Source: Gnetum montanum
Taxonomy: Eukaryota > Streptophyta > Gnetopsida > Gnetales > Gnetaceae
Length of the DNA: 64,000 nucleotides
Direction of reading: 5' to 3'
Assembly (NCBI GenBank): GCA_015680685.1
Contig: MNCI01029688.1
Coordinates: forward strand, 123,758-187,757
Shown here: positions 53,881 through 64,000 of the stretch, one piece after another
Numbering within the stretch: the first letter of the stretch is position 1
Layout: each line of letters opens with the position of its first letter
Position numbers and translations under genes: made by a program
The notes under the pieces: generated by a model
Told to the model about the DNA's origin: nothing
Databases searched by the model: none
What the model saw: only the letters and a program-made list of their open reading frames with translations

Positions 53881-55758
53881 ATTTTGATTATTAATAAAAC
53901 ACACTTTGAATAAGGCAAGATGTAGTCCAATAAAGTAAATATTTTTCTAAGTTATCAAGTCATAAGGAATTGATTATTTGAATAGTGAGCCCACAACATT
54001 CATCCATTCATTCCATTAATAAGAGGTTCTTACCATGGTCATAATGAAATTCTTTCCATTATGATCATTATGCTTCAAAAAGTGAAGAACCAAGTAAGAA
54101 TGTAAAGGATGTGCCATTAAGAGAATTTGTGGACTCTCTTAGATTACTTCTATTAGTGTTATCTTGTTGTTTAGGTTGTATGATATCTTTGTAGCTCTAA
54201 CAAAAAATAAGATTAAGAGTCAAATAAGTGTTGCCTTACCATGTTACTAGAAAGACATGTTAACCATGCTTGAAGGTAGTCCTCTGGTAAGGTTGACATA
54301 GATAAAAATAAAAACAATGCATAGAATAAATTCCTTGGGATTCCATTGGAAAGACATGTTACCCATGCCTAAAGGTAGGCAACTTAAAAATAAAAAAAAA
54401 AGAAAAAAAAAGAAAAATAAAAGGTGCAATGAATAAACTCCTTCCTTGGACAATACACAAGTGACAATACTCCTTGCAATAGTGGTAGTCTTAGAATTAT
54501 ATTTCCAAGAGATGAGATAATGCAATGTTATTGAAATGTGGTTTGGACTTGGTTTGAACCTTGGACATAAAGGTTAATGATTACTTTAACCACTAATAAA
54601 ATACAACAATTCATTATGCCTATGGTAAGATACCTCATGTCCTGATGTGTGCAATCCCTTCTAAGCCCATTTCATCTCACTATATGAATGATCATAACTT
54701 GCGATTTTGTGTAACATAGCATAGTTTTTTGAACTTGTTGATACTAACATGTGTGTTTTGCTTAACAAGCATGTATTACATTTAACTCCTTAAGTACCTA
54801 ATAACACTTTTAGGTGTGGTTATACAAGGGCATTAAGTATTGGAGCCTGCTTTGGGGAGGATTCTCTTGTATAACTATTGCCTCTTATACTTGCCAAGTG
54901 ATTCTACATCATCTTGAGCCTTCCATTACCAATAAATGTGAATCAAAACTTCCCTTATCACTCAAAATATTTGTTCTAATAACATGAACTCATTACCCAT
55001 TTCATCCATCCTATCAACACTTCATGAACTTTCGTAGTCCAAGATTCCATATGCATCACCCATAGCTGAGAGCCTTTGAACATGATTTATACCTTTTGAA
55101 CATCCCAAATGACCAATTTTTTATCCTTAAAAATTATGAAAAATGTGAATTTTTCCCTCTGATATTGGAGGCCCTCTAATATCACATCTCACAAAAACTA
55201 TATATACATGGGGACTTAGCAAAAATTTTTCATTTCAAGCTTTTCAAGAGGGGAGAATTTTTGCAATTTTTTCTCTTGATTTCTGAGCATTAACATCCCA
55301 ACTTCCAATGCTCATAACTCCATACTCGTAGCTTTGATTTTGTGATTCTTGAATTTGTTGGATCACAAATATCTCCACTTAGTTGTGGGGGTGTGCCTAG
55401 TAGGATATAACAAAAATTGGAGTTAAAATTTGCTTATGTGCAAAAGGTATTATAAGGGTAAGATTGTAGGAAAAATTGGAATTTTTAAATAGAAATCAAT
55501 CACATTAATGCTAGAAACACTTACATAATCCTCTTAATGAGCCATACCAATTATTATGAGCCATAAATAAGAAAAAAATTGAAAAATTTATGGGGTTATA
55601 AGGAAATTACTGCATATGGTATTTCTTTTTGAAAATTTTTCTAACATTGCAATCCTAATAAACTATGAACTTGATCTAACTAAAGGTTTGAGAAAGGAAG
55701 AGAGTTATAAAAATTAGAGAACACATTCTAATAATTTCTAATTCCTTGATGATTGTAG
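53881..55758 (+). other. Spacer of element C between integrase and 3' ORF
   Basis: Non-coding. It contains a spaced direct repeat (AAAGACATGTTAACCATGCT near 54251 and AAAGACATGTTACCCATGCC near 54350) and an A-rich stretch at 54388-54422. TTAGTTGTGGGGGTGTG near 55389 resembles the family polypurine tract, but no LTR follows it. Confidence 0.6.
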
Positions 55759-58468
55759 ATGGTCCCAAATAGAGGAGCGATAGGAGGATCCTCATAGCCA
55801 AAAAGCAAATGACCACGAGGCCAAGGAAGAGGCCAAATAGAAGCACAATAGCCACAAGCAAAACACATGGAGTAGGAGGCTCAATTCTTTAGTATCCATC
55901 AAGAAACTCCTACTACCAAACACTCAACTTAAGAGGAGGTGGTAGAATCACAAATACAAGGGTAGTGCCTCACATTATCACAATAATGCCTCACAATTAT
56001 CCAAGAATAGACACTCTTGAATATAGGAATTATGGAAATGAACTTTGGTCCATTAGTGGAATTTGTTCCAAAGGCAGTAAGGACACAACTCTAAGTGTCA
56101 CCACTATGGCCCATCTTATCAAATAGTGGTGAAAGGTATCTAGGGGAGACCTAATAATTTTGGCATAACAAGGTAGAAGATGTTACAGTCAACATAGAGA
56201 AAGTCTCTATTTCTTATTCAACCAAGGAAATAGCTGAAGCTCTGAACATGCCTAATGAAGGAGCAAGATTGGCACATCTGTCCACTAGATTATACACAAA
56301 AATCAAAAAACTATGGCTAAAAGGGCATATGGCAAAGAGGATAAGGAGTACAATGAATTAACTTTGGAGGAAAGAATTTATTTCAAAATTGGGACATATC
56401 ACCTATTTCCAACAAAGACTAAACATATTTTCCACTTATGCAGCTAGAGGAAGTGCAATTTTGATGGAAAAGTACAACATCAATCTTGCACATCTCTATT
56501 TTATGGAGATTCAAAGGTGGTTCGAGGAAAAGAAGGCAAGGGAAGCTCACACTTCCATTTTTTTGCCTAATTAGGAAGCTGTGAAAACATGCTAAAATCC
56601 TAGGGTAAACTAATGATGTCCTTAGGAAGGTCCAATATGCCTCATATGTTGAAATTCTCAAGCCAACAACACCAAATAAAGATCAGGTAGATGCTAGGAA
56701 AACCACACAAAGCATTAAAAAATAATAGCAAGTGGGACCTAATGATTAGCAGCAAGAACAACAACAACAGTAACAACAAGTTCCACCACCACCACTACAA
56801 GATTACAGGCCATCAATGAGTCATCTATAACAAATCATAGAGACTATTAGTTGGGGAATGCATGAGGAGGCCAACCTCTACAGAGTTATCGATAATGCCA
56901 TTTAGCACATAATTTCCACAAATCCTACAAGTGGATAGATATCATTATAGTTAGGAGGAGAGGCCCAATGGTCATAGTAGGTTTCTAGGAATGTTGCATT
57001 GTTCCAAGTAGTGCTTGAAATAGGAGGACCCTTAGTTATAGTCATGTAGCACCAAGATGTAGCGGAAGCCTTAGAAGTGAGCACAGGTCACATCAATGAA
57101 TCCTTTAGCATACTTGTTATGTCACCAACTAATCTAACAAGAGCGAGGGATGTTTAAATGTTAGTTGATACCTCAATGACCTTTATCAATCATGAAGATG
57201 TGCTACTTCAATTAATGTAGATTGGAAAAATAATAATAACTCTTTTTGACATTGCAAGTAATGTCACTACTATGTAGTTAGAGCTGATCACAACCAAGGG
57301 TACATTGGTCATGGTAGAGACAAAGGCAAAGCATGCAAAAGTTGAAATCCTTAGACTACAAGAAGAGCTCATGAACCTAAGGTTTGAACGTAGATATCCA
57401 ATGCAATATGTTGCACCTGACCAACTAGAACAATTCAAAATAGAAAAAATGAATCACCTGATAGAATAGAATAAGCAGATGGAGAACAAGAAGAAGAAAG
57501 TAGTGTGAAATGCCTCAGTAGCAGAAGCATAGGCATATGTACATGCTAAGGCACTCACCACACCACAAGAAAAAAACAAACTCACTATAGATAACATTAG
57601 GTTAATAAACATTGAGAAGTAGAAGAACATCTTGATGGAAAGCATTCATCAGTTGAGAGAACAATTGATGAGAGTCAACCAAGACATGAGCTGCTTAGTA
57701 AGAGAAAATAGGACCATCTCAATGGAGGAGGTATGCATAATTAAATAGAAACCAATAATTGAAATTAGCACATGGAAAAGTGAAGCTAAGAAGCATGAAA
57801 GGCTCAAGGAACATTTTCGTGACTAGGTGGGGATTTATAAGAAAATCAATGAGAAGGAGATCCAGATGGGTAAGGCCTAGAGCAACTCTATATTAGCACA
57901 AAATCTAGACAAGTAACCAATCTTGGATAGTTATGCTTATGTCCACCAAGTGGAAGTCAAAAACAAAAACCTGCAGATAGAAGATATGAAAGAATACATG
58001 GGGTTAGGTAACCTTTATTACGCTAACCTAACCATGTTAACAACAAGTAGGCATAGAAATAAACTTGAATAGCAAGTAGCAGCCACATATGTCTTGTATG
58101 AAAAGGAGTGTATAGATAAAAAAGATGCCTTACTAAAAATTTAGTAATAAACTATGAATTAGAAGTGATAAAGGCTATACACTAGGGGCAAAAATATGTT
58201 GTAGTGAACTTGGCTAGAAGAATATCAAATTACCATGAATTATGAGTAAAGGTTAGATCATTTGAAGAAAAGAGAAAATAGTTTGTGGCATGGTATGTCA
58301 AAAGTAATCAAATTTTCCTGTAGCTACCATGTCCATGGGATGTATCCACTCTATCACACATTGCATAATAGGCATGGATGGTACATGACCTTAGAATGGA
58401 GGAGGAGAAACTTCAAGTGCTCTTGAATGGATATGAATTCTAGAAGCCTAATGATAAGGGGAAGCAAT
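55759..58468 (+). pseudogene. Extra 3' ORF of element C, cut by element D
   Basis: The likely start at 55759 gives MVPNRGAIGGSS, followed by stops. Preserved segments include MGHITYFQQRLNIFSTYAAR (56389 onward), EKYNINLAHLYFMEIQRWFE, a Gln-rich run near 56750-56800, long Glu/Lys/Asn-rich probable coiled-coil stretches (57300-58150) and finally LSHIAxxAWMVHDLRMEEEK, LQVLLNGYEF. That last part aligns with HIRDAVWTMNDLREKEEKM and KVVLDAF near the C-terminus of the element A ORF. The frame runs directly into the TGATGA of element D, so the last 30 or so codons are displaced. No enzyme motif is recognised. Confidence 0.62.
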
Positions 58469-59378
58469 TGATGAAAGTTAATAAGACACATCGATGGGCC
58501 CCATTTACATGGTGTTTCCCCATCAATGGGGTTGCATTGATGTAGCATTTCCTATGTTGATGGGGCCCCATCAACATAGCCTTAGAGCAAAAACTATAAA
58601 TATGAGCTCCCAATCATGTTTATGGGCATCAAATTCATAGTAGTAGTCAAGTTCTTGTAGTTTGTACATTTAAAAGTTAGAATATTTCTCTTGAGTGCCC
58701 ATAGCAGGAGTTATTAAGTGTACAAATCTTTATTCGAGCATTTTTGTACCTGAGCACGATAATGTCTATAGTAATAAAGAAGAGCTCCTTGATAAACCTT
58801 ACAACATTATGGATAGCTTAAATGTTTTATTCATGCATTCATTATTTTTATTAAATATTCAATCGATTAAACTAAATTAAGCCAAATTAGACTTAAATCA
58901 ATTAAGGCAAATAGGTTAAGTACATAAGTGCGATTGCTTCAAGCATAAAATGTATTCACTTGGTAATCCCAATAGCGTTATTGCTTGGTACACCTAGTAG
59001 CATAGCTCTTAGTAACCAAGAAGTGGATACATGGGTTCAAGATGTGTATAGAAAGTGGTACTAGATGCTTATGTTAGGATTAGTTAAAGATTAGTTAGTT
59101 GGTGAATTTAAATTAATTATTAAATTATTCTATCTCTCTTTTCAAGCACCAAAACCATAAAACACAAAATGATAAAATTTATATGCTTTGATTATTCTTA
59201 ACCATACCATTATGCTTCTCAAATGTAATTAGAAAGAAAATGAATGACCTTAGGGCAAGGTTCACTTCCTAGAAGACTAGTGTATTGGAAACTATAAAGT
59301 CCATGGAATTTGACTAGATTGTGTGTGAATGCTTTGTGATTCGTATGGTTGGGCATAGAGGTACCTCGTCACTCATCA
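58469..59378 (+). repeat. 5' LTR of element D (910 bp)
   Basis: TGATGAAAGTTAATAAG to GTCACTCATCA. U3 has a dense set of CCATCAATGGGGTTG-type palindromic units (58485-58580), then TATAAATA (58595-58602) and an AATAAA at 58773-58778. Its reverse complement follows the LTRs of A and B along its length (for example AGTGCTTGAATAAAGATTTG and relatives). Confidence 0.85.
58595..58602 (+). promoter_or_regulatory. TATA box in the 5' LTR of element D
   Basis: TATAAATA just downstream of the U3 palindromic repeats, in the position conserved in elements A and B. Confidence 0.62.
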
Positions 59379-59379
59379 T

Positions 59380-59397
59380 TGGTATCATTTCTAGGGA
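59380..59397 (+). other. Primer-binding site of element D
   Basis: TGGTATCATTTCTAGGGA, one base after the LTR. It is intermediate between the tRNA-Asp-type site and the initiator-Met TGGTATC start; the CTAGGGA end and the relatives favour the Asp type. Confidence 0.7.
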
Positions 59398-59528
59398 CTT
59401 TGTTTGTTGAAATGTGTACCATCTAGGATTAGTGAACATTATTAACATTGTTAGATGAACTCAAGGTCAACATCACTTTCACATGGCATATAACTACTAA
59501 GCACACTAATAATTTTATTTGTTACAAA

Positions 59529-61560
59529 ATGTCTTCTTCCCATAGGTGTGAAGATGTTAAATTGTTGGTCCCATAGGAGTGCAAAGTGGTATATACTCAT
59601 CTAGATGAGTATGTACTAGACTTCACCTTCATCCTATGTCAGGATGAAAAATTGTGATGGCATGATGTGGAGGGAAACATTGTATTGCCCCCAGATCAAT
59701 TTGTGACTGAGATGCTATTTCAAACCATTGAGAAGTTAGGCATCTTGGATCTTCAAGCGGAATACATTATGAATGATCATAACACTTGGAACTAGCATTC
59801 CATTGAAACATAACACAAGCAAGATTGACATTAGGAGAAGCACCACAAGTTTATGAAGGAAAAACAGTTCACTAATTCCTTGTTCCTGCTAAACTAAGAT
59901 GACAATGTGGATCCTTCCCCTGAGGATTCTCATTATGAAAATTGTTCACCATTTGTTATTAGTGATGAGGGTGTGACCTTGAACCTGGGATCCACCATTC
60001 ATAAACCAGATCCAAAAAAAAAAAAGTGACAATCAAGGTAGGGACTTGGGTAAACATCCTAATGGCAAGGGATCTAAGGATGGTGGTCATAATGAGTGAA
60101 AAGGTGGTGGTAGGCACTATAGTGGTTATGGTGGTCCACCTTCCTCTTTATCTAATTCTGAACATTCCTCTTCAGTTGCTGGTTCTCATAAAAGCCATTG
60201 TCAAAATGATCATGATGAAGGTGATCAACTAGAAAACAAAGATTGTCAAGATCATTAAGAACATAGAGGTGGTAGGAACCATCATCGATGTCATCAACAT
60301 AATGATGATGATGAACCTGTGTTGGTAACTCAAAGCATGCTCAACATTACAAAGGTAGTAAAAATCCTAACTAGGCATGTGAGAGATAGTCAGATCAAGT
60401 GCTTAGACATGAATAATATCCCAAGATTTGAGATAAAACTTTGATCCACAGACACATTGACAAGATTTCCACAATGCCTATGCCTTATAGAACATTGAAA
60501 ATGATTAGTAGAAACTCAAGCATTTTCCCAGGATACTCATCAATGAAGATGAAAGCTAATACCAGTCCTTGGAGTTGAAATCCATTTGTTGATGGAGTAA
60601 AATGTTAGAACTATTTAATGATATATATTAGATGTACTCTAGAGTGTCTAAACTGAGAAGGCAAATCCAGGGGTTGGAAACAAGGAACACATGAACCCTT
60701 GGATGTTGCCATGGATAGATGCTATTCACTCTTACATCGATGCCCTAGCCATGGTTATTCTCAAAGGGAACAGCTCCGCCACATCATAGATGGGCTCAGA
60801 GCCGAAACTAGAAGAACTCTTGGGATTTATGCCCAAGGGAGAGTATCTAAATTAAGAGCTCATAAAATCCAAAGCCTTATAGAGTAGGTAGAAAAAGAAG
60901 AAGATGAGTTGTGAAAAAGGGAAAGTATAGAAGAGTATAATAGAAACCCTTCCATTTGGAAAAGAGAGGTTCAATTTTGTGATGAGGAGTCACCACTTGA
61001 TGAAGTGGTGAACAGGAAAATATTGCCTATTCAAAAATCTATTTCTAACATTTCGACAAAGGTTGATAAATTATGGGACTCTTTGGATGAGAAGTTCCAA
61101 ATTGCTATGAAGACTATGGAAGCATCCAAAGAATAGAATAGCGATAATGAATGTAGGAGACAAAAAGAAACTAAACATGCCTACCAGAGAGGTAAGGGCA
61201 AAGCTGCTACCATAGAGGAAGTTGTGGAAATCAACTTTGATGATGATACTAGTTGTGACATTTGTTAATACGAACAATCGAAAGGATGTTGCCCTATGGT
61301 GTCATACTTACAAGAGTCTGGGGTGCACACATTGAATCCTCAACTTGCATGGAGGAAAGCACCTAGATGATTGCCTTATCCTCAAGGTAATCCAAGGTAG
61401 TTCCACCAATAACGAGAAGCTTACTACCCAAGTGGAGCTCCACCAAAACCATATGAACAATACCAATAGTGGCACCAACCACAATCATGGGGAATGTCAC
61501 CGCCAAGGTAATAGTAGCAACCCATTTCTACAAGAAGTTCTGCAAGCCATGCCTCATTTT
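59529..61560 (+). pseudogene. Gag of element D (decayed)
   Basis: ATG at 59529 opens MSSSHRCEDVKLLVP; then HLDEYVLDFTFILCQDEKL, WHDVEGNIVLPPDQFVTEM, LGILDLQAEYIMNDHNTW. After the low-complexity insert (KDCQDH, GGRNHHRCHQHNDDDEPV) comes the capsid-like region: CLDMNNIPRFE, FHNAYALQNIEND, then the open stretch PLDVAMDRCYSLLHRCPSHG, YSQREQLRHIIDGLRAETRR, TLGIYAQGRVSKLRAHKIQS (60699-60887). This matches Retrotrans_gag (HxGxxxxxQLxxFxxGL). A Cys box SCDICxYEQSKGCCPM and a YYPSGAPPKP linker follow. It has many stops. Confidence 0.8.
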
Positions 61561-61899
61561 AGCATTACTATTACCCATCTAGAGCACTGCCAAATACATT
61601 CATCATCTACTTAGTGAGAGAACCCATATTCATACCACTCTCTGCATTTGTTTGCACACATCCCTCTACCCTCAACCCAGTTACCTCCTACTTCATCCAT
61701 GCAAGGAGAAATTCCTTCACATCCATAGCAATGAAATGCTACGAGGGCCATGCATTTAAAATTGGCTTTCTAGTCGAGTGGTTTAGAAAATCAATCAAGG
61801 AAATGACCCTTTCTTTGACCCAATAATCCTCCCAAACCCTCACAACCTAATGCAGCTAGTTGTCCTGCATCTCCAACACCCTCATCCTCTACATCAAAT

Positions 61900-62452
61900 A
61901 CTTTCAAGTATCCTTCAAACCAAACATTGCCTTGGATCTGCACTATCATGCTAACTCATGCTGTTTCTTATTAGATCAAGGTTGGCAATCTTCCCATGAA
62001 AAGATCTGACCTAGGAAGTCCACTCATTTATGTACAGATCACTAGAAATGAGCCATGCAAGACTCTTCTTGATTCTGGTTTAGGTGTTAATCTCATCTCT
62101 CATGACATGTACAAGGCCTAGAAACTATCATGTCTTAAGAAGATCAACATTCATTTAAAATTAGTAGGCCAGTTAATCATTGTTCCCTTAGGATTAGTGG
62201 AGAACATTGTGACCACTATTAGTAGGTGGTCTTATCCTACTAATTTTTTGGTGATCAAGGTTGAAAACTGCAAAGGTGACTTCCTCATCATTATGGGAAG
62301 GGCTTGGTTAAGCATGGTTGATGCACATGTGGGCATAAGGGACCTCTCCTTAGAAATCTTCAAGGAAAATGAATTTGGAAGGCTAGAGAAGAAGCATATT
62401 CCATGCATCGCGTTCAATGATAATGGGTGCAATTGCACACAAAATATTTGAT
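61900..62452 (+). pseudogene. Aspartic protease of element D
   Basis: THAVSYxIKVGNLPMKRSDL and GSPLIYVQITRNEPCKTLLD lead to LLDSGLGVNLISHDMYKA with DSG intact (62071-62079), then LKKINIHLKLVGQLIIVPLG, LVENIVTTISRWSYPTNFLV, DFLIIMGRAWLSMVDAHVGI. 62197-62451 is open to a TGA. This is the best-kept protease in the window, but stops before and after it separate it from gag and RT. Confidence 0.82.
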
Positions 62453-62929
62453 GTAGCAAAAGTACATATATTAAAGCATGCAATCATTGTGCACAAGAAA
62501 CAGATATTCATAGGTGTCTATACATAGCAGCCATAAAACAAAAGGGCAACCAATGGCTAATAACTGACTCAGATGGCAACACATTATGCATGGAACTAAT
62601 TGAAAGCCTAACATGTGCTTATGTTGAAAGAATGGATGAACTTGAGCAAGTTCATCACCAACTCTCTAATGATGAAGATGATGATACTTGTTTGGGAGAG
62701 TTGAAAATCCCTGATACCTTCAAGTAGGAGCCCCTAGAGTTAAAAAATCTACTAGCTAGCATGGAATATGCATTTTTAAACAATGGTAAACCAGTTATAA
62801 TCAATGACAAACTTGCTTCTGAACAAAAAAAAATTGTTAAAGATGGTTAACAAATGATTAATAGCATTTGCTTGGTCATATCCCTAGATCACTAGAATCA
62901 ATCCAAGGATATGCTAGCATCACATTTAC

Positions 62930-64000
62930 ACAAACCTAGCCATGAAGCCAAGAATGCAATTGTAGAGGCAGCTGAACCCCAAATTGAAGGAGATCATCAA
63001 GAAGGAAATAGAGGAACTCCTTAAGGCAGGGTTCATCTATCCCATTATGGATAGTGAGTGGGTTAGACCATTCATAATTGTGCCAAAGAAAGGTGGCAAG
63101 TGGTAGGTCTGCATCAACTTTAGGTTGTTGAATATGGTAACATTTAAAGATCATTTTCCATTGCCATTTGTGAACCAAGTGTTGGACACTATCTCCAAGC
63201 ATTGCTATTATAGCTTCTTGGATGGTTATAGTGGCTATAACCAAAATAAAAATTGTGCTAGAAGATTAGGCCAAGACAACATTCACAAGTCCCTGGGGGA
63301 CTTTTTCATATTGTAAGATGCCATTCGATCTATGCAATGTCCTTGCAACATTTCAATGCTTGGTCCTTAGTATTTTCCAATAGCAAATCAGTAGTGGTGT
63401 GGAAGTCTTCATGGATGAATTCTTCACTTATGGAGCTATGTTTGAGAAAGCCTTGAATTTCCTTGAGTAAGTACTAAAAAGATGTATAGAAAGAAATTTA
63501 TAACTCAATTGGAAAAAGAGTCATCTCATGGTCAAAGAAGACATTGTGTTAGAACACCACATTTTACAAGAAGGGATTGAGGTAGACCTAGAGAAGATAA
63601 AGATCATATAAGGAATAACACACCAACAAAAGATAATTAAAGACATCTAATCATTTCTTAGACATACTATCTACTATTAGTAATTCATAGAGAATTTCTC
63701 TAAGATTACAAAGTTATTGGTTGAGCTGACAAAGAAAAATGCTCTATTCATCTGGACTAAGAAGTGTGAAAATGCATTCGAAAAATTGAAGGAAAAAATC
63801 ATAGAAACTCTAATTCTATGGGCACTAGACTGGTCTAGACCATTTCACATAATGATAGATGCATCTAATTATGCTTTAGGAGTGGTGATTACATAATTGG
63901 ATGATAAAAAACATCCATATTACATCCACTACACTAGCCAAAGCATTGTGGGAGCATAATTAAACTACACCACAACTAAAAAAGTACTAATGGCAATGGT
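62930..64000 (+). pseudogene. Reverse transcriptase and RNase H start of element D (runs off the window)
   Basis: LNPKLKEIIKKEIEELLKAG, FIYPIMDSEWVRPFIIVPKK, INFRLLNMVTFKDHFPLPFV, FLDGYSGYNQNK, then GVEVFMDEFFTYGAMFEKAL, where the second Asp of FMDD is Glu (63408-63419). After frame changes come IENFSKITKLLVELTKKNAL, ALDWSRPFHIMIDASNYALG (RNase H, catalytic Asp kept) and LDDKKHPYYIHYTSQSI to the edge. The D to E change plus stops make the RT non-functional. Confidence 0.86.

Larger units (their letters stand above)
46547..59600 (+). mobile_element. Ty3/gypsy element C (Athila/Tat-like, diverged subfamily); 3' end not reached
   Basis: 5' LTR 46547-47416, primer-binding site, gag, part of PR, RT-RNaseH, INT, pyrimidine tract, spacer and 3' ORF follow in order on the plus strand to 58468. 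There the LTR of element D starts, inside the C-terminal part of the 3' ORF. Its own 3' LTR is therefore expected beyond the window. The end coordinate given is nominal; visible element C sequence stops at 58468. A gap (50195-51004) removes the protease and the RT start. Confidence 0.82.
58469..64000 (+). mobile_element. Ty3/gypsy element D (Athila/Tat-like), 5' part; continues past the window
   Basis: 5' LTR 58469-59378, primer-binding site, gag, PR and RT-RNaseH are visible; INT, 3' ORF and 3' LTR lie outside. Its LTR and gag are closest to elements A and B. It probably inserted into the 3' ORF of element C. Confidence 0.88.

Noticed and set aside
55385-55410. TTAGTTGTGGGGGTGTG as a polypurine tract marking a 3' LTR of element C at 55398
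   Set aside because: The following sequence does not match the 46547 LTR, and 3' ORF sequence continues for another 3 kb.
58469-59378. This LTR as the 3' LTR of element C shared in tandem with element D
   Set aside because: It belongs to a different subfamily from 46547-47416, and it cuts the 3' ORF of C before its expected end; nesting explains more.
1-64000. CRISPR arrays, bacterial operons or a plasmid-like system
   Set aside because: No regularly spaced repeats or prokaryotic gene layout; all recognised sequence is plant transposon or decayed plant gene.

Overview
The window is plant nuclear DNA, AT-rich and almost entirely transposon-derived, with no intact host gene visible. The evidence for a plant is the Athila/Tat-like Ty3/gypsy elements, a plant L1-type LINE with a zf-RVT tail, a Ty1/copia fragment, and pieces of a leucine-rich-repeat (LRR) receptor-kinase gene. 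The density and decay of nested retrotransposons suit a large genome, possibly a gymnosperm, but the species cannot be fixed from the sequence. Two assembly gaps (16876-17404 and 50195-51004) and a single N (28128) interrupt it.

Layout. 1-545 (-) is the edge of an RTE-like non-LTR reverse transcriptase. 2360-3790 holds a diverged direct duplication. 3860-4440 (-) is a degenerate block of LRRs. 5359 to inside the first gap is Ty3/gypsy element A (-). 17405-20690 is mostly non-coding, but hides an unrecognised protein pseudogene with many stops at 17650-18275 (-). 20690-23107 (-) is a chimeric retroelement: Ty1/copia gag, protease and GAG-pre-integrase run in frame into a Ty3/gypsy integrase. 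Its gag is interrupted by element B (23108-36340, -), a complete 13.2-kb element with two 873-bp LTRs and a perfect 5-bp target duplication (TAGGT). The copia gag start and 5' LTR reappear at 36341-36914, and next to the LTR lies the signal peptide and N-terminal cap of an LRR receptor kinase (36915-37200, -). 38004-38480 and 39438-39512 are LINE and tRNA-derived scraps. 40150 to about 45100 is an L1-type LINE (-) with the longest open frames in the window. 46030-46546 (+) resembles the N-terminus of a Helitron replicase-helicase, cut off by Ty3/gypsy element C (46547 onward, +). Element C is itself probably interrupted near its 3' end by element D (58469 to the window end, +).

Elements A-D share one architecture: LTRs beginning TGATGA or TGATAA and ending TCATCA, a primer-binding site like the tRNA-Asp site of Athila/Tat elements one base inside the LTR, a gag with a His/Asp/Ser-rich insert, PR-RT-RNaseH-INT, a pyrimidine-rich tract just after integrase, a non-coding spacer of roughly 1.7-1.9 kb, and a further sense-strand ORF of about 2.8 kb before the 3' LTR. 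That 3' ORF, the spacer and the pyrimidine tract are the least explained parts. All copies are dead through stops, frameshifts and catalytic substitutions.

No CRISPR array, rRNA or intact tRNA gene was seen. Motif positions were read directly; domain limits in the decayed elements are approximate to some tens of bases.
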